From Absidia repens (lineage: Eukaryota > Mucoromycota > Mucoromycetes > Mucorales > Cunninghamellaceae), in the NCBI GenBank assembly GCA_002105175.1, contig MCGE01000006.1:1860001-1924000 (forward strand): DNA of 64,000 bases, written 5' to 3'. Position numbers and translations under genes: made by a program. The notes under the pieces were generated by a model, which ran no database searches, was not told the origin of the DNA, and was given only the letters and a program-made list of their open reading frames with translations. Below, in pieces: positions 48,029 to 59,428 of the stretch; the first letter of the stretch is position 1; every line of letters starts with the position of its first letter.

Positions 48029-49821
48029 CTAAACAGAGATGGTTTTGAAGATGTTGAATCCAGAGTTGGAGGTACTGAGCACACAACCAGGGATTTGCTT
48101 ATGCCAATGAAGTTCCTTAATGTCAGATTGACCTTGATGCACAAAGAGAAGCTGAGGTGGCACTTCCACACCATTGCTTGTGAGTCGTCCTTCTTCTTCA
48201 GTATCGGGTTCCACAGATAAATCCCATAATGACAATTGATCATCAGCACCGGAGACAGCCAGCACAGATTCTTCGGTAGGGTGCCATTCGATGGAAGTGA
48301 CAGGTGCATTGTGCCATTTAAACGACGCTACAGGACTAGATTGGCCACCACTAAAAAAAAAATATACCAAATAAAAATTATAGATAAAGTTAAGGTTTTT
48401 TGTTAGTACCATTCACTTTAGCTAATTGACACCATTTCCGTACCCCAACATCTCGCCGCTAATATCTTTTTCCATCCTCCTCCTTTTTCTTCGGTCCTTA
48501 CCTCTTGAATGTACGAAGATCCCAAACACTAAAAGTACCATCATCGTGGCCACTGGCCAATAAATATCCAGCTTTCTTGTTCCAAGTGATAACATTGACA
48601 TCCGAATTGCTAGCATGAATACCAACAGCGGATCGTTTCTTGGTACGAGTATCCCAGATTTTGACAGTTTGATCGGCAGAGCAGGAGGCAAATACAGTGC
48701 GTTCAGTGGGTGACCATTGGAGATCTTCGACTGAGGATTTGTGTTCACGGAAGGCCGCAGAGTCAGTGGTCACCACACCTTGAGGAGTGATGGTAGAATG
48801 ATAGATAAGACCGGCGTTATCACCTGTCAACAATTTCCCAGCATCCAGACTTGACCAATCCATAGCATATCCTTCTTCCCTTCCATGATTGTGAATAGCC
48901 AAAGGTTTGTATTGCTTTGGTAATGAAGTACCAGGAGCATCCAAGCTTGCCACATAAGGATCCAGGTCGTAGATATACACTTTACCGGATTCGGACCAAG
49001 TGGAGGCAAGATGTTTACCAGTCTGAGGCATCACCCGAATTCGATTGACGCACCCGTTGTGAGGGATGGATCGATGTTCCAGCACAGGATCTTCGTCTAA
49101 GGCTTGTGGGTCATCATCTTCGTCATCTTCATCTTCTTGTTGCGTCTTGTGTAAGTTGGAGAGCTTCATGACTACCACTTCATTATCACGAACACCAGGC
49201 ACAGAGGTACCAGCAGCAACATAGGCAGTGGCTGGGAACTAGATAATCAAAAAAGAAAAAAGAAATTCAGCGCTTTGATACATAATATAATTATATTCCC
49301 CGCTCTTTATATTTTTACACTTACGTTTTTACGTTCATCACCCAAGCTATCATTCAAGACATCGAAACTCAAAAAGGGTAAGCGGACATCCAGGTTGTGT
49401 AGCATGACATAGACAGACTGATCGGCTTCCAGCACTTCCCCTTCTTCCAAGGGTTGACCGGGAAGATACATTTTCAATTCCTTTTCTTGTTCTTCTTCAG
49501 TAGGTTCGTCGACTTCCATACCTACAAACAAACAAACAAAAAAGTGGATCAAGCGGTCAGCAATGGCATCAATGAAGATTCTAATCACACCAGCCACTTT
49601 CTTTTTCCTATTTTTCACTTTCTCTTACCATCGCCATCTTCTCCTTGTTCCATATTCTCATCGCCCTGATCTTCAACGTCAGATTCTTGTTCGATTTCGT
49701 CTTCCCAGTTGTCTTCGAATTCACCCATAGCATTGCTTTCCATAGGTTGGTGACGACTTTGTCCGCCTAAGACAGCTTTTGATTGAGGTTCGTCGTCTTG
49801 ACTTGCTTGACGTTTCGACAT
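48029..49821 (-). CDS. RRB1: Ribosome assembly chaperone Rrb1 (GRWD1)
   Basis: Exons are 49821-49629, 49521-49325, 49238-48502 and 48350-48029, giving 482 residues. An acidic N-terminal region ([20 protein letters not shown]) is followed by the Rrb1 signature [20 protein letters not shown] and a WD40 propeller with [40 protein letters not shown] and [10 protein letters not shown]. Yeast Rrb1 is the dedicated chaperone of newly made ribosomal protein uL3 and moves it to the nucleus. Its promoter is shared head-to-head with the eL41 gene, 226 bases between starts. Confidence 0.95.
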
Positions 49822-50047
49822 GACTATTAGGATCTGTTTTCAAACAAGGTATAAAAGAAAAATTTGAAAGGGAGGGGAAGAAAAAAAAAAAAACAGAAAA
49901 AAAAAAAAAGTTGAGAGTCAAAAAAAAAAAGATTTTACAATTCCAGCCCGTGACTTGAAATTTATGCCGCCAGAGAATTAAAATGGTCGCCAGCTCGGTG
50001 AATTGTAGTTTTCTTTTTTTCTTTAGTTTTACCATCCTTATTACAAA

Positions 50048-50206
50048 AGTAAGTAACTATGATCCATCCATCCATTCATCCATCCATCCATCCATCCATT
50101 ATACTATACTAACCACATCCTTTATTTAGTGAGAGATAAGTGGAAGAAGAAAAGACAAAGACGTCTCAAGGCTAAAAGAAAGAAGATGAGAGCCAGATCC
50201 AAATAG
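50048..50206 (+). CDS. RPL41: Large-subunit ribosomal protein eL41
   Basis: The protein has 25 residues: MRDKW, then KKKRQRRLKAKRKKMRARSK. Fission-yeast eL41 differs at only a few positions and also starts MRDKW. The single coding base of exon 1 is 50048 (A); exon 2 is 50130-50206, beginning TG. The intron (50049-50129, donor GTAAGT, acceptor TTTAG) therefore splits the ATG after its first base. Exon 2 alone lacks a start codon, so ORF-based gene finding would miss it. The intron has an ATCC tetranucleotide run. AATAAA lies at 50502-50507 after a T-rich 3' UTR. It is one of the smallest eukaryotic proteins and sits on the 60S subunit surface. Confidence 0.95.
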
Positions 50207-50684
50207 GCTACTCACCCCCCCGCCATAGTGACATGAAGCATGTATCTTGAAACAAAATAGAAAAAAACCTGGTTGACTATTGTGGAAACTGGAAACAAAC
50301 AACAACTGCAAACGAAATGGACAAGGCTATCTACCCTCTATTGAAACTGGACTTGGACTGGATCCATTTTGGCTTCTATCTTTCCCTTTTTTTATTTTAC
50401 TTTGATTCCTTGTACTTTCTATTCTTTTTTATTTTTCTTTACTTCCTATATATATTCTCTTTTTTTTTATTTTGTTACTGTACATACTAGCATATCATAT
50501 CAATAAAAATGACTCCTGATTTTTTGTTTAATACATGTATGGCCTGTTTTTGTTTCTGTTTTTATGTTGAAATCTCTATGTGTGTGCATCTGTAACACAA
50601 TGCATTTGTTTTAAACTGGAGAGTTTTACAATAAATACATGACGTCAGTTAGCCTTCAATTTTGATCAATTGGGTAATAAAACA

Positions 50685-51018
50685 AGGATCTATTGCACGA
50701 TACATAAGAAAACTATTGGGACATTTTTGAATTAAAGCGAGTAAAAATTGACATGTTTTATTCAAATAAAGGTTTAAAGTATAGACAAACTATCACTAAA
50801 CTAAGCTAATAAAGTCTCCAAATAGCCAACGAAAGCTGGTTCCAAATCCTGAATCCAAAATAAAAGGGTTTCCACATGCACCTTATAATCCCTGAGCAGA
50901 AAACTCTTTTAAACTAAACCTGATACTAATCTAAGTCAACCAGAATCCAAGGAGCCACAAATGTGAAAAAAAAGGAAAAGGAAAAAATAGAATTCCACGT
51001 GGGCGGGGTGTGAAATAT
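50685..51018 (+). repeat. Dispersed repeat family, copy D
   Basis: The blocks in order are GGATCTATTGCACGATACAT, TTGGGACATTTTTGAATT, GACATGTTTTATTCAAAT, TTCCAAATCCTGAATCC, AAAATAAAAGGGTTTCC, AATCCCTGAGCAGAAAACTC and ACCTGATACTAATCTAAGTC, and the end is CCACGTGGGCGGGGTGTGAAA. It is about 330 bases long, and more diverged than copies A and E. Confidence 0.8.
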
Positions 51019-51899
51019 CATTTGGTCGCGCTGGTGGGCGATTGTTGCATTTCACAATAAGACAATGAAATAATTGTAAACCCCGCTGTGCGCAATGTCG
51101 AGCGATAAACGACATGAATAAACCCAAAGCTGCCAACGACATCTTGAGCTACGTGTTGTATTAATTAGTAGATAAGCTAAAATACTAGGATACCATACCG
51201 ATGCAATAAAATAAACCCTTTTCATTAATCATACTCTTGCCCATTATATAATGCGCAAAGTGTTACTTTAACCAGTTTATGAGTACCCTCTTCCCCCGGT
51301 ATGATTTTTTTTTTTTAATCCGTAGAGCCCCAGAATGGTTGGAGGGAGGTCCTGGGTCACTTGACACAAAATTGTGTTCGATTTAATTATATTAAACAAC
51401 CATAACAATGAAAGGATTATCGATCTAATCTATGAGACTTCCCAGCAAAATGTGACTCAGATGCGCGTCTAATCTCATCCCATAAAACTTCGCACTTCAA
51501 AAAAAAAAAAAAAAAAAAAAAAGTTGTGACATGCATCATGTCGATAGCTCTATGAGCTATTAATATAAAAGATAGAGTTGGCCCAGACAAGACTTAGATT
51601 AGTACATGGAGTATAGAGAAGGAACGGGCGGACTAGAGTAAAAAAAGAATATTTGACCTGTCAATGACCTTTCAAACGAGGCAAATTGGGTGTTCAATAA
51701 GGTATAAAAGATGTATAGAGTCATTCTACAGCATTTTAGGCAAAACAATAAAAACGTCTAACAAAATACTCTCGCCGTCTCCACCCGCCCCCGCTCTCAC
51801 GCATAGCCCACAGCAGTAATACCACCATGAAACACGCTACCAGTGATATATTAGAGTTAGAATGAGGGAGACTATTGGGTGGATTTAAGGAATGGTCAT

Positions 51900-52135
51900 C
51901 AGTATACCTAAAGAGTTGACTGTAAAAAGGGGTACAGTATATTGTCAAAGGCAGACAAGACATGAGAAAAGATTACAAATGGACATCTTTTATTGAAGCA
52001 GACAAATCAAAAGGGATCATTGTAAAATAAATATTAATATATTGTACAAGACATAAGAAATACTAAATGGATATTTGTTATTGAAGTACAACAACGATGA
52101 AAACTAAACAAAAGGAGAGTGATGGTAGTACCAAA
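51900..52135 (+). repeat. Partial tandem units of the repeat's left end
   Basis: Units of about 95-105 bases precede copy E. Each has the order TATTG-TC/TAC, AGACATAAGAAA or GACAAGACATGAGAAA, TAAATGGACAT or TAAATGGATAT, TTTTATTGAAGC or TTATTGAAGT. The left end of copy E itself is the third unit. This suggests that the element's left end was duplicated, or that several truncated copies are stacked. Confidence 0.6.
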
Positions 52136-52508
52136 GGAATCTATAACACACGACATGAGAGTGTCTAATGGGACTTTTTTTTCATTGAAGCATGTAAAAA
52201 AGCGACATATTTTATTCAAATGTAGACAAATAGTATGGACAAACTAAATCTGAACTAAGCAAACCAATGCTCCAAAAAGCTCAACTGATGGGTGGTCCAA
52301 AATCCTGAATCCAAAATGAAAGGGTTTCCCCATGCATCTTGTAATCCCTGAGCTAAAACCCCTTCTAAACTAGTCCTGATGCTAATCTAAGTCCACCATA
52401 TTCCCTCTAGACAACAATTGAGAAGAAAAAAAAAGAAAAGAAAGAAAAAAGAGAGCGAAAAAAAAAAAAAATTCAAGTAAATATTCACGCGTGCGGCATT
52501 TGAAATAT
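52136..52508 (+). repeat. Dispersed repeat family, copy E
   Basis: The core is nearly identical to copy A: GACATATTTTATTCAAATG, TATGGACAAACTAA, AATCCTGAATCCAAAATGAA, AGGGTTTCCCCATGCATCTT, GTAATCCCTGAGCTAAA, then CTAGTCCTGATGCTAATCTA and an end at ACGCGTGCGGCATTTGAAA. The close match of A and E makes them the youngest pair in the window. Confidence 0.82.
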
Positions 52509-52998
52509 TTGCTATGGCCACTTGCTGAACTGGAGTTTCGAGCGCTATTGTCCTGATTTTTTTTTTCGATTACCCTTTTCATTCGATGAAAAAAAAACAC
52601 AAAATAAAGTTTCATAACGCTAGCTTTAGCATGACCACACACAGTGATAATAATGACGATGCAAATTCGTTTACAGTTGTTGTCGTTATCGTTGGTCCCT
52701 ACTGTGCAGTGAGTACAGTGAGTGCGGTATATTGCAATATCGTCTGATGTTTTAACGTATCACGTTCCCAATTTTAACTCTGAATAACAATCCAAACAAA
52801 CAAAAAATGGCGAAGACATAGATATATAAAAAAAAGACTAAACGAGAAAATAATATCATCATTTATTAAATACATTCTAAAAATACGGTAAATCCATCCT
52901 ACACAAAATAGGAATAAGATAAAAGTTAAAAGGGAGACAATATGATATAATGTATGGCTAACTCAGTAGTAAACTAAACTAAAACTATGGAGAAGGAT

Positions 52999-53448
52999 CT
53001 AATGATGATATAGATTTGCAGGAATCCCACCCCTGCCCCCGCCGGAATTGTTGTGTTGTCCAAAATTCATGTTGATAGCACCAAAATGTTAATAGATCCG
53101 TGAGGTTCCAACTATTGTTATATATTTCCGAGAAGCAAAAATTGAAGGAGTTGATGCCAGTGCATTCATTTTTTTTTTCAAGGGACGAACTAAGGTCAAC
53201 GGTAGCAACCGAGAGGATGGTGGTGACCAATAAGACTTATACGCTGTAGAATAACTTCCAAAATGAGTGGTGATATCCGTAGGAGTCACAAAATAGAAGA
53301 ATGGCTTTACGGTGCATTGGGTCAAAGAGATAGGAGAGTTTGATCAAGGGAGGGGAGCGGGAGAGAGGACGTTAAGTTCAGTTTGAGCGCATGAGTCCAA
53401 TAAAGGCGGAACCATATTGTTGGATTCAATATGTGGGTGATGTCCTTC
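52999..53448 (-). pseudogene. Decayed reading frame with two in-frame stops
   Basis: After an acceptor-like CATGTAG, one minus-strand frame runs 150 codons from 53448 to a TAG at 52999, broken only by TGA at 53346-53344 and TAA at 53091-53089. It reads EGHHPHIESNNMVPPLLDSC at the start, GSYSTAYKSYWSPPSSRLLP in the middle and QHNNSGGGRGGIPANLYHH at the end. Each stop is one C-to-T change from CGA or CAA. Further open, splice-bounded segments lie upstream on the same strand (for example 53575-53528 and 54154-54101, the latter containing TIMWIHHEQWRLD). I recognise no family. A relic of a disordered regulatory protein is my best guess; chance cannot be excluded. Confidence 0.35.
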
Positions 53449-55172
53449 CTACATGTAATATAACAAAAAAAAATTCAATCAATCGTTCATAATAACAATA
53501 AAGGGTAAATAATTTTCATCTATATTTTACCAAATATAGTGGGCTTAAAATCGACAAGGAGATAGAGAGAGCCCCAAGCTATTTTTTCATTTGACCGGAT
53601 TGATATACTGTCATGGCCATAAATAAGTACCTTGAATCAAATCTTGATCTGAAGAGATTAAAAAGAATCAATAATTAAACATTTTTCATCAAATCATCTA
53701 TTACTTTTTAGTCTTGTTTTTTCCATAATGTACCCAACTCCCCCTTTTTTTTCCCTCACACCCCTGGCCATTCCATTGATCACCACCATCACCAACCACC
53801 CCCTTGAACTCACTGTTTTCCTTTCCCCTCCCATCATTCCGTCCTTACCATACACTTCCGCCCACACATTTGTTCGAATAATAGATAATTAAATTCCTTT
53901 GACATACCTCACCCGGCCCACACCCGATTTTTTTTTTCATTTTTGTACTTACATGGTCGACACCCTATGTGAATATAATAATTCCAAACATTTTTATGCA
54001 TCAATCATCGACTGAGCTACATAAGTATAAATGTTAAACAACCTGATAAATACTATATGTTTGTTTTTATCTGGACTTTTCATAAAGATACCTAACTTAC
54101 GTCCAATCTCCATTGTTCATGATGGATCCACATTATGGTAGTACAAGTCCGACCTATGCAGAAAAAAAAAAGGAACGTGAATTTGGTGAGTTTTATAATT
54201 CTACCATGAATGGTGCACTACCTTGACAGGTCTATAAATGTTCTTCAGTATCAACATATTTACGGTATTGGTGTTTTTGGGGAGATAATACTGACACTAT
54301 CATTCTTATCATCAATACAAGGCGATCAAAAAAAAAAAAAAAAAAAAAGTCGCGGTGAATAGCGTTATATTGAGCATAGTCTACAGGTTGATCGATATTA
54401 CTTACGTTGTCAACTATTTCCAGTTGTCGTTTCGGAAAGATGCAAAAACATATAGAGAGTGTATATGTCTGTCGGGGTGTGGCTGCCGCAATGATGAATT
54501 GAATCAGTCAAAAACGCGTTACTGTTGTCCTCCTTGAACGAAATAGGCGACCTACACGTGGAGAAGAAGAAAAATGAAATAAAATACCCAATAAAAGGAG
54601 TGTAAATAGAAGAATAAGTTTATTGTTGTTTGTTATTATTTTTTGCCTTTCTGTTTTGGTTACCAACTTGACGAGGAGGAGGAAAAGGAGGATGCTTATC
54701 AAAGAGGCTATCTATCATATACACCTTTTGGTTGGGTTCAATGAATTTCGAGCATCATGTCCAGCCAAGACCCTGTCCTGTCCATTGGGATAAACTAGAC
54801 AGTATAGGGGTGGAAGGGGAATAAACATACAAGTTATATAGTAAAGAGGATAAACGAAATCAAAGTTTGAAGACAAGTAAAAAAAAAAAAAAAAAAAAAA
54901 AAGGAGGTAAAAAGAGTAAGAAAAGTAATAAAAAAGGGGAGAGAGGGGGCACTCAACCAACCTATTTTTTTTAAAATCCCGATGCGACATGGAACTACAA
55001 AAAGGCTCGATCAAAGAATGTCCCATCTTTTTTTCCTTTTTTCCTTCCATCTTATTTTATTATTCAATACCGCTTTCCCCCCCCCCACCCTTTCCTTTCG
55101 TTTTCTTTTTTAACTTTTTTACAACCCATTACTTTCTTTTTCTATCACATAACACTAAGTCTCACAAAAACT
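53449..55172. other. Unassigned region upstream of SHO1
   Basis: Short open segments occur on both strands: minus 54154-54101 and 53965-53954 with good splice sites, a plus 54355-54537 frame without an ATG start, and a minus 32-codon frame at 54718-54620 ending in CAATAAA. None forms a convincing gene alone. A runs lie at 54328-54348 and 54880-54902. TTTAAAATCCCG at 54970 and a C/T-rich leader precede SHO1. Confidence 0.4.
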
Positions 55173-56373
55173 ATGGTATCAACAGATAAAAGCAAATTAT
55201 CTCACAATCCTTTCCTTTTAGCAACCACTATCCTCGCCGTCGTAAGGAACTATCAAAAAAAAAAATCCATTTGTCGAAAATAGGAAATTTAATGCATATT
55301 TTGTGGTCTTTTTAATATCACGTATAGTGTGCTTTATTGGTATCTTTGACAGGTGCTTGCGCATTAAAAGTACTTCAAGGTGCATGGTGGATTGTCGTTT
55401 ACCAAGTGATCATTGTCTCTGGCCATGCTTTAATCTTTATGCGCGGTATTTTGGCTCATTATCGTTTAGCGGTAATTATATACTTAGAGATCTGACTGAG
55501 ATGAGACTCTTCATGAAAGGAAAACTCACCATCTTTCTCCCTCTCCCACGCACTTATGTATATATTGTAGATGCTTACCATGTTGGCTATTAGTATTCCA
55601 TTGTTGACCATCCAAATTGATTACATCCTCCAATATTCCAAGCCAGCACAACTGAACCGAATGGCCGCCAATGCCTATGCAGCTGGTTATATTGGTCTCG
55701 TTCTTATTCAATACACCTGGGTGTTGGTCTTGGGCAGCGAACCTAAAAGTTATCTCGGGCAATTGGCACAAGATGATCACTCGATGGAAAGCAGCCTTGT
55801 CGAACCTCAGTTTTATTCGGAAAAACAAGTCAGCAACAACATCAACTCAGGATCGACGACTATTCATGCCGGTGGTGACTCTTTACAAGAGTTCTCGCAG
55901 GTGTATATGCCACATGCTATTACAACTCCTGCTGGAAATACCACCAATACCCAACAACAACAACAACAGCAGCAAGCATCTACAACAACGACAGCACCTG
56001 CCAATAATACAGCACACACTACTATCCCTATAGAACAATCCTCAGAACCCTTAGCACAAGCTCAAGATAGCCAGTCCCTTACCCAGATCGACGCTAATGG
56101 CGTTGATTTCAAAGAAAAGGTCCAGGCCATTCACGCATGTAAGTGACTAAACACCTTTTTTTTCTTTTTTTCTTTTTTTTTGACCTTTTTCTTTTTTTTT
56201 TTTTTTTCCTTTTTCTAGATCAAGCGAATCCACAAGATCCAAATGAACTTGATTTTGAGAAAGGGGAAGTGGTTGAAATCGTAGATCGAAAAGGCAACTG
56301 GTGGCAGGCACGAAAAGCGGATGGACGCGTTGGCATCATACCATCAAATTATTTCCGCCCATTACAAGGATAG
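55173..56373 (+). CDS. SHO1: Sho1-type osmosensor with SH3 domain
   Basis: Exons are 55173-55241, 55328-55471, 55571-56138 and 56219-56373, giving 311 residues. Four membrane spans occupy about residues 12-140 ([78 protein letters not shown]). A Gln/Thr/Ser-rich cytosolic linker follows. It ends in an SH3 domain (about 255-311) with the ALYDY-equivalent [20 protein letters not shown], the Trp pair NWWQARK and the GIIPSNYF closing motif. In yeast Sho1 recruits Pbs2 to activate the Hog1 MAP kinase. The SH3 start is split by an intron whose sequence is nearly all T. Confidence 0.95.
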
Positions 56374-57293
56374 ATTAAAGATTGACCGACGACCACCCTC
56401 CTCAGCGAAATACAGAAATCACTCACTCATTCATTCACTCACTCACACCTATTTTGACACCTAGTACATTATTTATATTTATAGTTTATAATTCATAGTT
56501 TTACACATTTTTTATTTTAGTTTAGGTTAGTTTTTTGACCTGAACAATAAAGAACCTCTTTTATTTATTATTATCATGATATATATATATCAATATGGGC
56601 TTATATTGGGGAACAAGGATGGGTTGGATGTATTCATTTTGGAAATCAATGACTGAGTAATATCTTTATTATAATCAAATGTCAATGAATAACCATATTT
56701 TATTATCAACTGTCGGTGTTTATGCTTTCACTGAACTTGTTTTGGTCATCTTTTATTTTTGGCTAAATATTCTGCACTCTCGTTTTGCGAAATCAGTATA
56801 TATATATATATATATATATACTCCGCTCCTCTACCATTCACCAAAGATTGGTGCCTTTTTTTTTTGTTGATTTGGGAAAACCTGATAGCCAAGAATTATT
56901 TCTAAAACGTATATCATCTACATAATTCAAAGATATGGTAAGAATTTGAAGGAAAAGAAAAAAAAAAAAGAATCCAGGTCGAATGTCTGGACGGACGGCG
57001 ATGTGCCAAGTATTTTATTTTTTTTCAATGATATCCTATCGTCAGTTTCCCTCAATACTATATCCCTTTTAGAATATATGATTGTCTATCATCATAACGT
57101 ATCATGTTATCACACATCAAAGCCCATCATTTTCATCTAATCCGATCCGACACACATACACATAACCACTGCCCATCCATTCAGTTTCCCAGAACCACTA
57201 CATAAAAAACAAGAATGACAAGAGTAAAGTGTGTTTTATTGAGACAAAAAAAAAAGGGGCGATGAGGGGAATAGTTAAATGCATTTTCTAAAT
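56374..57293. other. Convergent 3' region
   Basis: It holds the SHO1 3' UTR (a CACTCATT-type run near 56420-56445, AATAAA at 56546-56551), an AT run at about 56799-56820 and A-rich DNA up to the desaturase stop. No gene is supported. Confidence 0.6.
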
Positions 57294-59093
57294 CTAAAAA
57301 GATTTCTTGACTAGTTTTCTTGACACTTTTTGAGCGATATCCAGGGCATCCAATGATTCCAAAGTACCTTGAATAAATGATGTGGTATGATAATTGATAT
57401 GATGTTTTCTACAGATAGCTTCCACCATTGGCTGCACCTTGGCCAAACTATGTCTTGGCAAAGTGGGGTAGACCTAATACCACATACAAAAAAAAAAAAA
57501 AAAGATACGGATTGATCAGTATCCTCGCCCTGTCCATACCCACTACCCCTTTCTTGTATTTTTCCCTTACGTGGTGTTCAATTTGATAGTTTAATCCACC
57601 CATAAACCAAGTGCCTAACCAACCCATCTTAACATTACGACTGGTGACGACCTGAATTTCATAGAATTCCATTGTTTCTGCTTCATACTGGGTGATGACC
57701 GGCATCCCATTATGATTCATGGCAAACACCATGGCGAGCATATACCCGGTCAATGCTTGGCTGAGGAAGAAAAACAAGAGCCGGTTGCGAAGTCCATCAA
57801 TCCACATGACAGTGGCTGCCAAAAACAAGGTCCAGTGAACCACCAGGCACCCAGCTTCATACAGACGTAACATGGATGACTGGTTGAGCGCCCCTTTCCT
57901 AAAGATAAACACCATCGATTGCATTGCCCACGATACCCGCGCCAGCGCAATGACAAAAAAATAGTACCTGGTTTGATAAGGAATCACATTTTCCGCCAAA
58001 AATCGGTCGATCACACTTCCACCACCATTACCCCCGGTTTCGTGTGTGGTTGCTATGCTGCTGCTGCTGTTGTTGTTGTTGTTGCTGTTTTTGTTGTGGT
58101 GATAATGGATGGCATCATAATAATTGGCAGAGGCATATTCGTGCCACATCAATACAGGAGCGGTATCAATATCAGGATCTTGACCATCCACATTTGTACT
58201 AGCATGGTGAGTATTGTGCTTGTTTTTCCACCTATTTTTTTTTTATTTAAAAAAAAAAAAAAAAAGAAGAGAAGGTCAATTTTTTTTTTTTTTCGGTTCA
58301 TTGACATTCCTTGAGTCGCTTTTTTTGGAGGGAGGGAAAGATTATTTTTTTTTTTATTTTTTACCATGATAACGAAAATCCTTGACAAAGATTTCCCAAA
58401 AACACCACCATAGTGTCATTCCATTGGCGATGATCAAAGACTTGATGGTGACCAAAATCATGCGACAGCCAACCGCATTGTTGCCAAAAGAGGGCCATGA
58501 AAAAGGAAGCCACCACAATTGCCACGGTGGACTGGCGACCGTAGAAATACAAGACAAGGGAAGAAATCAGGCACAGTGCCAATGTGGAAATGACTTTGTA
58601 AAGGTAATAAAGACGACTGGCTTGGAAATAACCTTGGGTGGATAATTGATCACGCAGGGTCCGGAGATCGTTGGCAAACGCCTTTTTTTCTTGATGGATG
58701 CTATCGCTTGCAGATTCTGGCACGTCACCCACGTAAAAATTAGCCAATAGTTCGGAAGCTGATTTAGGGTGCATTGCATGAAATACATCTAAAAGAGAGA
58801 GCAGAAATATGTAAACATTCATGTTCTTTTTTTTTTTTTAATTTGTTACATCCATTTTCGTATATGTATTACCGGAAGCATCTTTTCCAATATGTGTTAG
58901 AAGGACTCTTGAGCCTCCTGGATGTTCATAATGGAAGTCAGTCACGTCGTATAACTTGCCATCGATGATAATCACTTTTTGGTGAGACTGGTCAGAGTCA
59001 GGGACTAACAATATTATAAAATAGATATGTAAGATGTAAAGAGGATTGAATGGCGTTCTTTTTTTTTTTCTTTTATTTACCAGAGGACAGCAT
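57294..59093 (-). CDS. Front-end fatty-acid desaturase with N-terminal cytochrome b5 (delta-6 type)
   Basis: Exons are 59093-59081 (13 bases), 59004-58873, 58788-58365, 58231-57571 and 57473-57294, giving 469 residues. The N-terminal b5 domain has VTDFHYEHPGGSRVLLTHIG. The di-iron His boxes are HDFGHH, HNTHH and the front-end signature QIEHH, with Gln replacing the first His. An Asn/Ser-rich insert (HHNKNSNNNNNSSSS) lies between boxes 2 and 3. It should insert a double bond between an existing one and the carboxyl end, as in Mucorales gamma-linolenic acid synthesis; delta-6 is the likely position but is not proven. It acts in the ER membrane. The intron falls exactly after QIEHH. Confidence 0.93.
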
Positions 59094-59428
59094 AAAATTA
59101 GTATGATATTATGTAGGAATATTTTATAAAAATTTCAAAGAAAGAGAAAGAAAAGAAAGAAAGAATAAAAAGGAAAGAATTCATATTGATTTATGGAAAT
59201 CAATTTCGGCGGCGTTTGAACATTCTTTGACTCTCGCTCTCTATCAAGTGCCATAATCTATTATTTATCAAGCATCGAATACTAAGGAAAGGAAAAATAG
59301 ATTTATGATATCCTTTTTTATAAAATACGACATGTAAATAAATTTGTTTATTTATTATATAACCCATTCCTCCATTATCCTGATTTATGTAGGCTATATA
59401 TGCATTTGCATTTACTGGGCATAAGGAA

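Larger units (their letters stand above)
50207..52998. other. eL41 3' UTR and repeat-rich intergenic region
   Basis: After the eL41 3' UTR (AATAAA at 50502) come repeat copies D (50685-51018) and E (52136-52508). Between them are extra diverged units of the repeat's left end (51900-52135), a 24-base A run at 51499-51522 and AT-rich DNA. A 38-codon plus-strand frame at about 52632-52748 is open but unsupported. Confidence 0.55.

Noticed and set aside
52632..52748. 38-codon plus-strand frame (MTTHSDNNDDANSFTVVVVI...)
   Set aside because: It is short, starts next to repeat copy E, and has no splice partner or homologue that I know.
54355..54537. Plus-strand Cys-rich frame ending RYCCPP
   Set aside because: It has no ATG start. 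An alternative frame after a CCAG acceptor is equally open, so the coding strand cannot be decided.
54620..54718. 32-codon minus-strand frame (MIDSLFDKHPPFPPPRQVGN...)
   Set aside because: It is attractive in composition but very short, with a TGA just upstream and no supported splice donor; left as unassigned.
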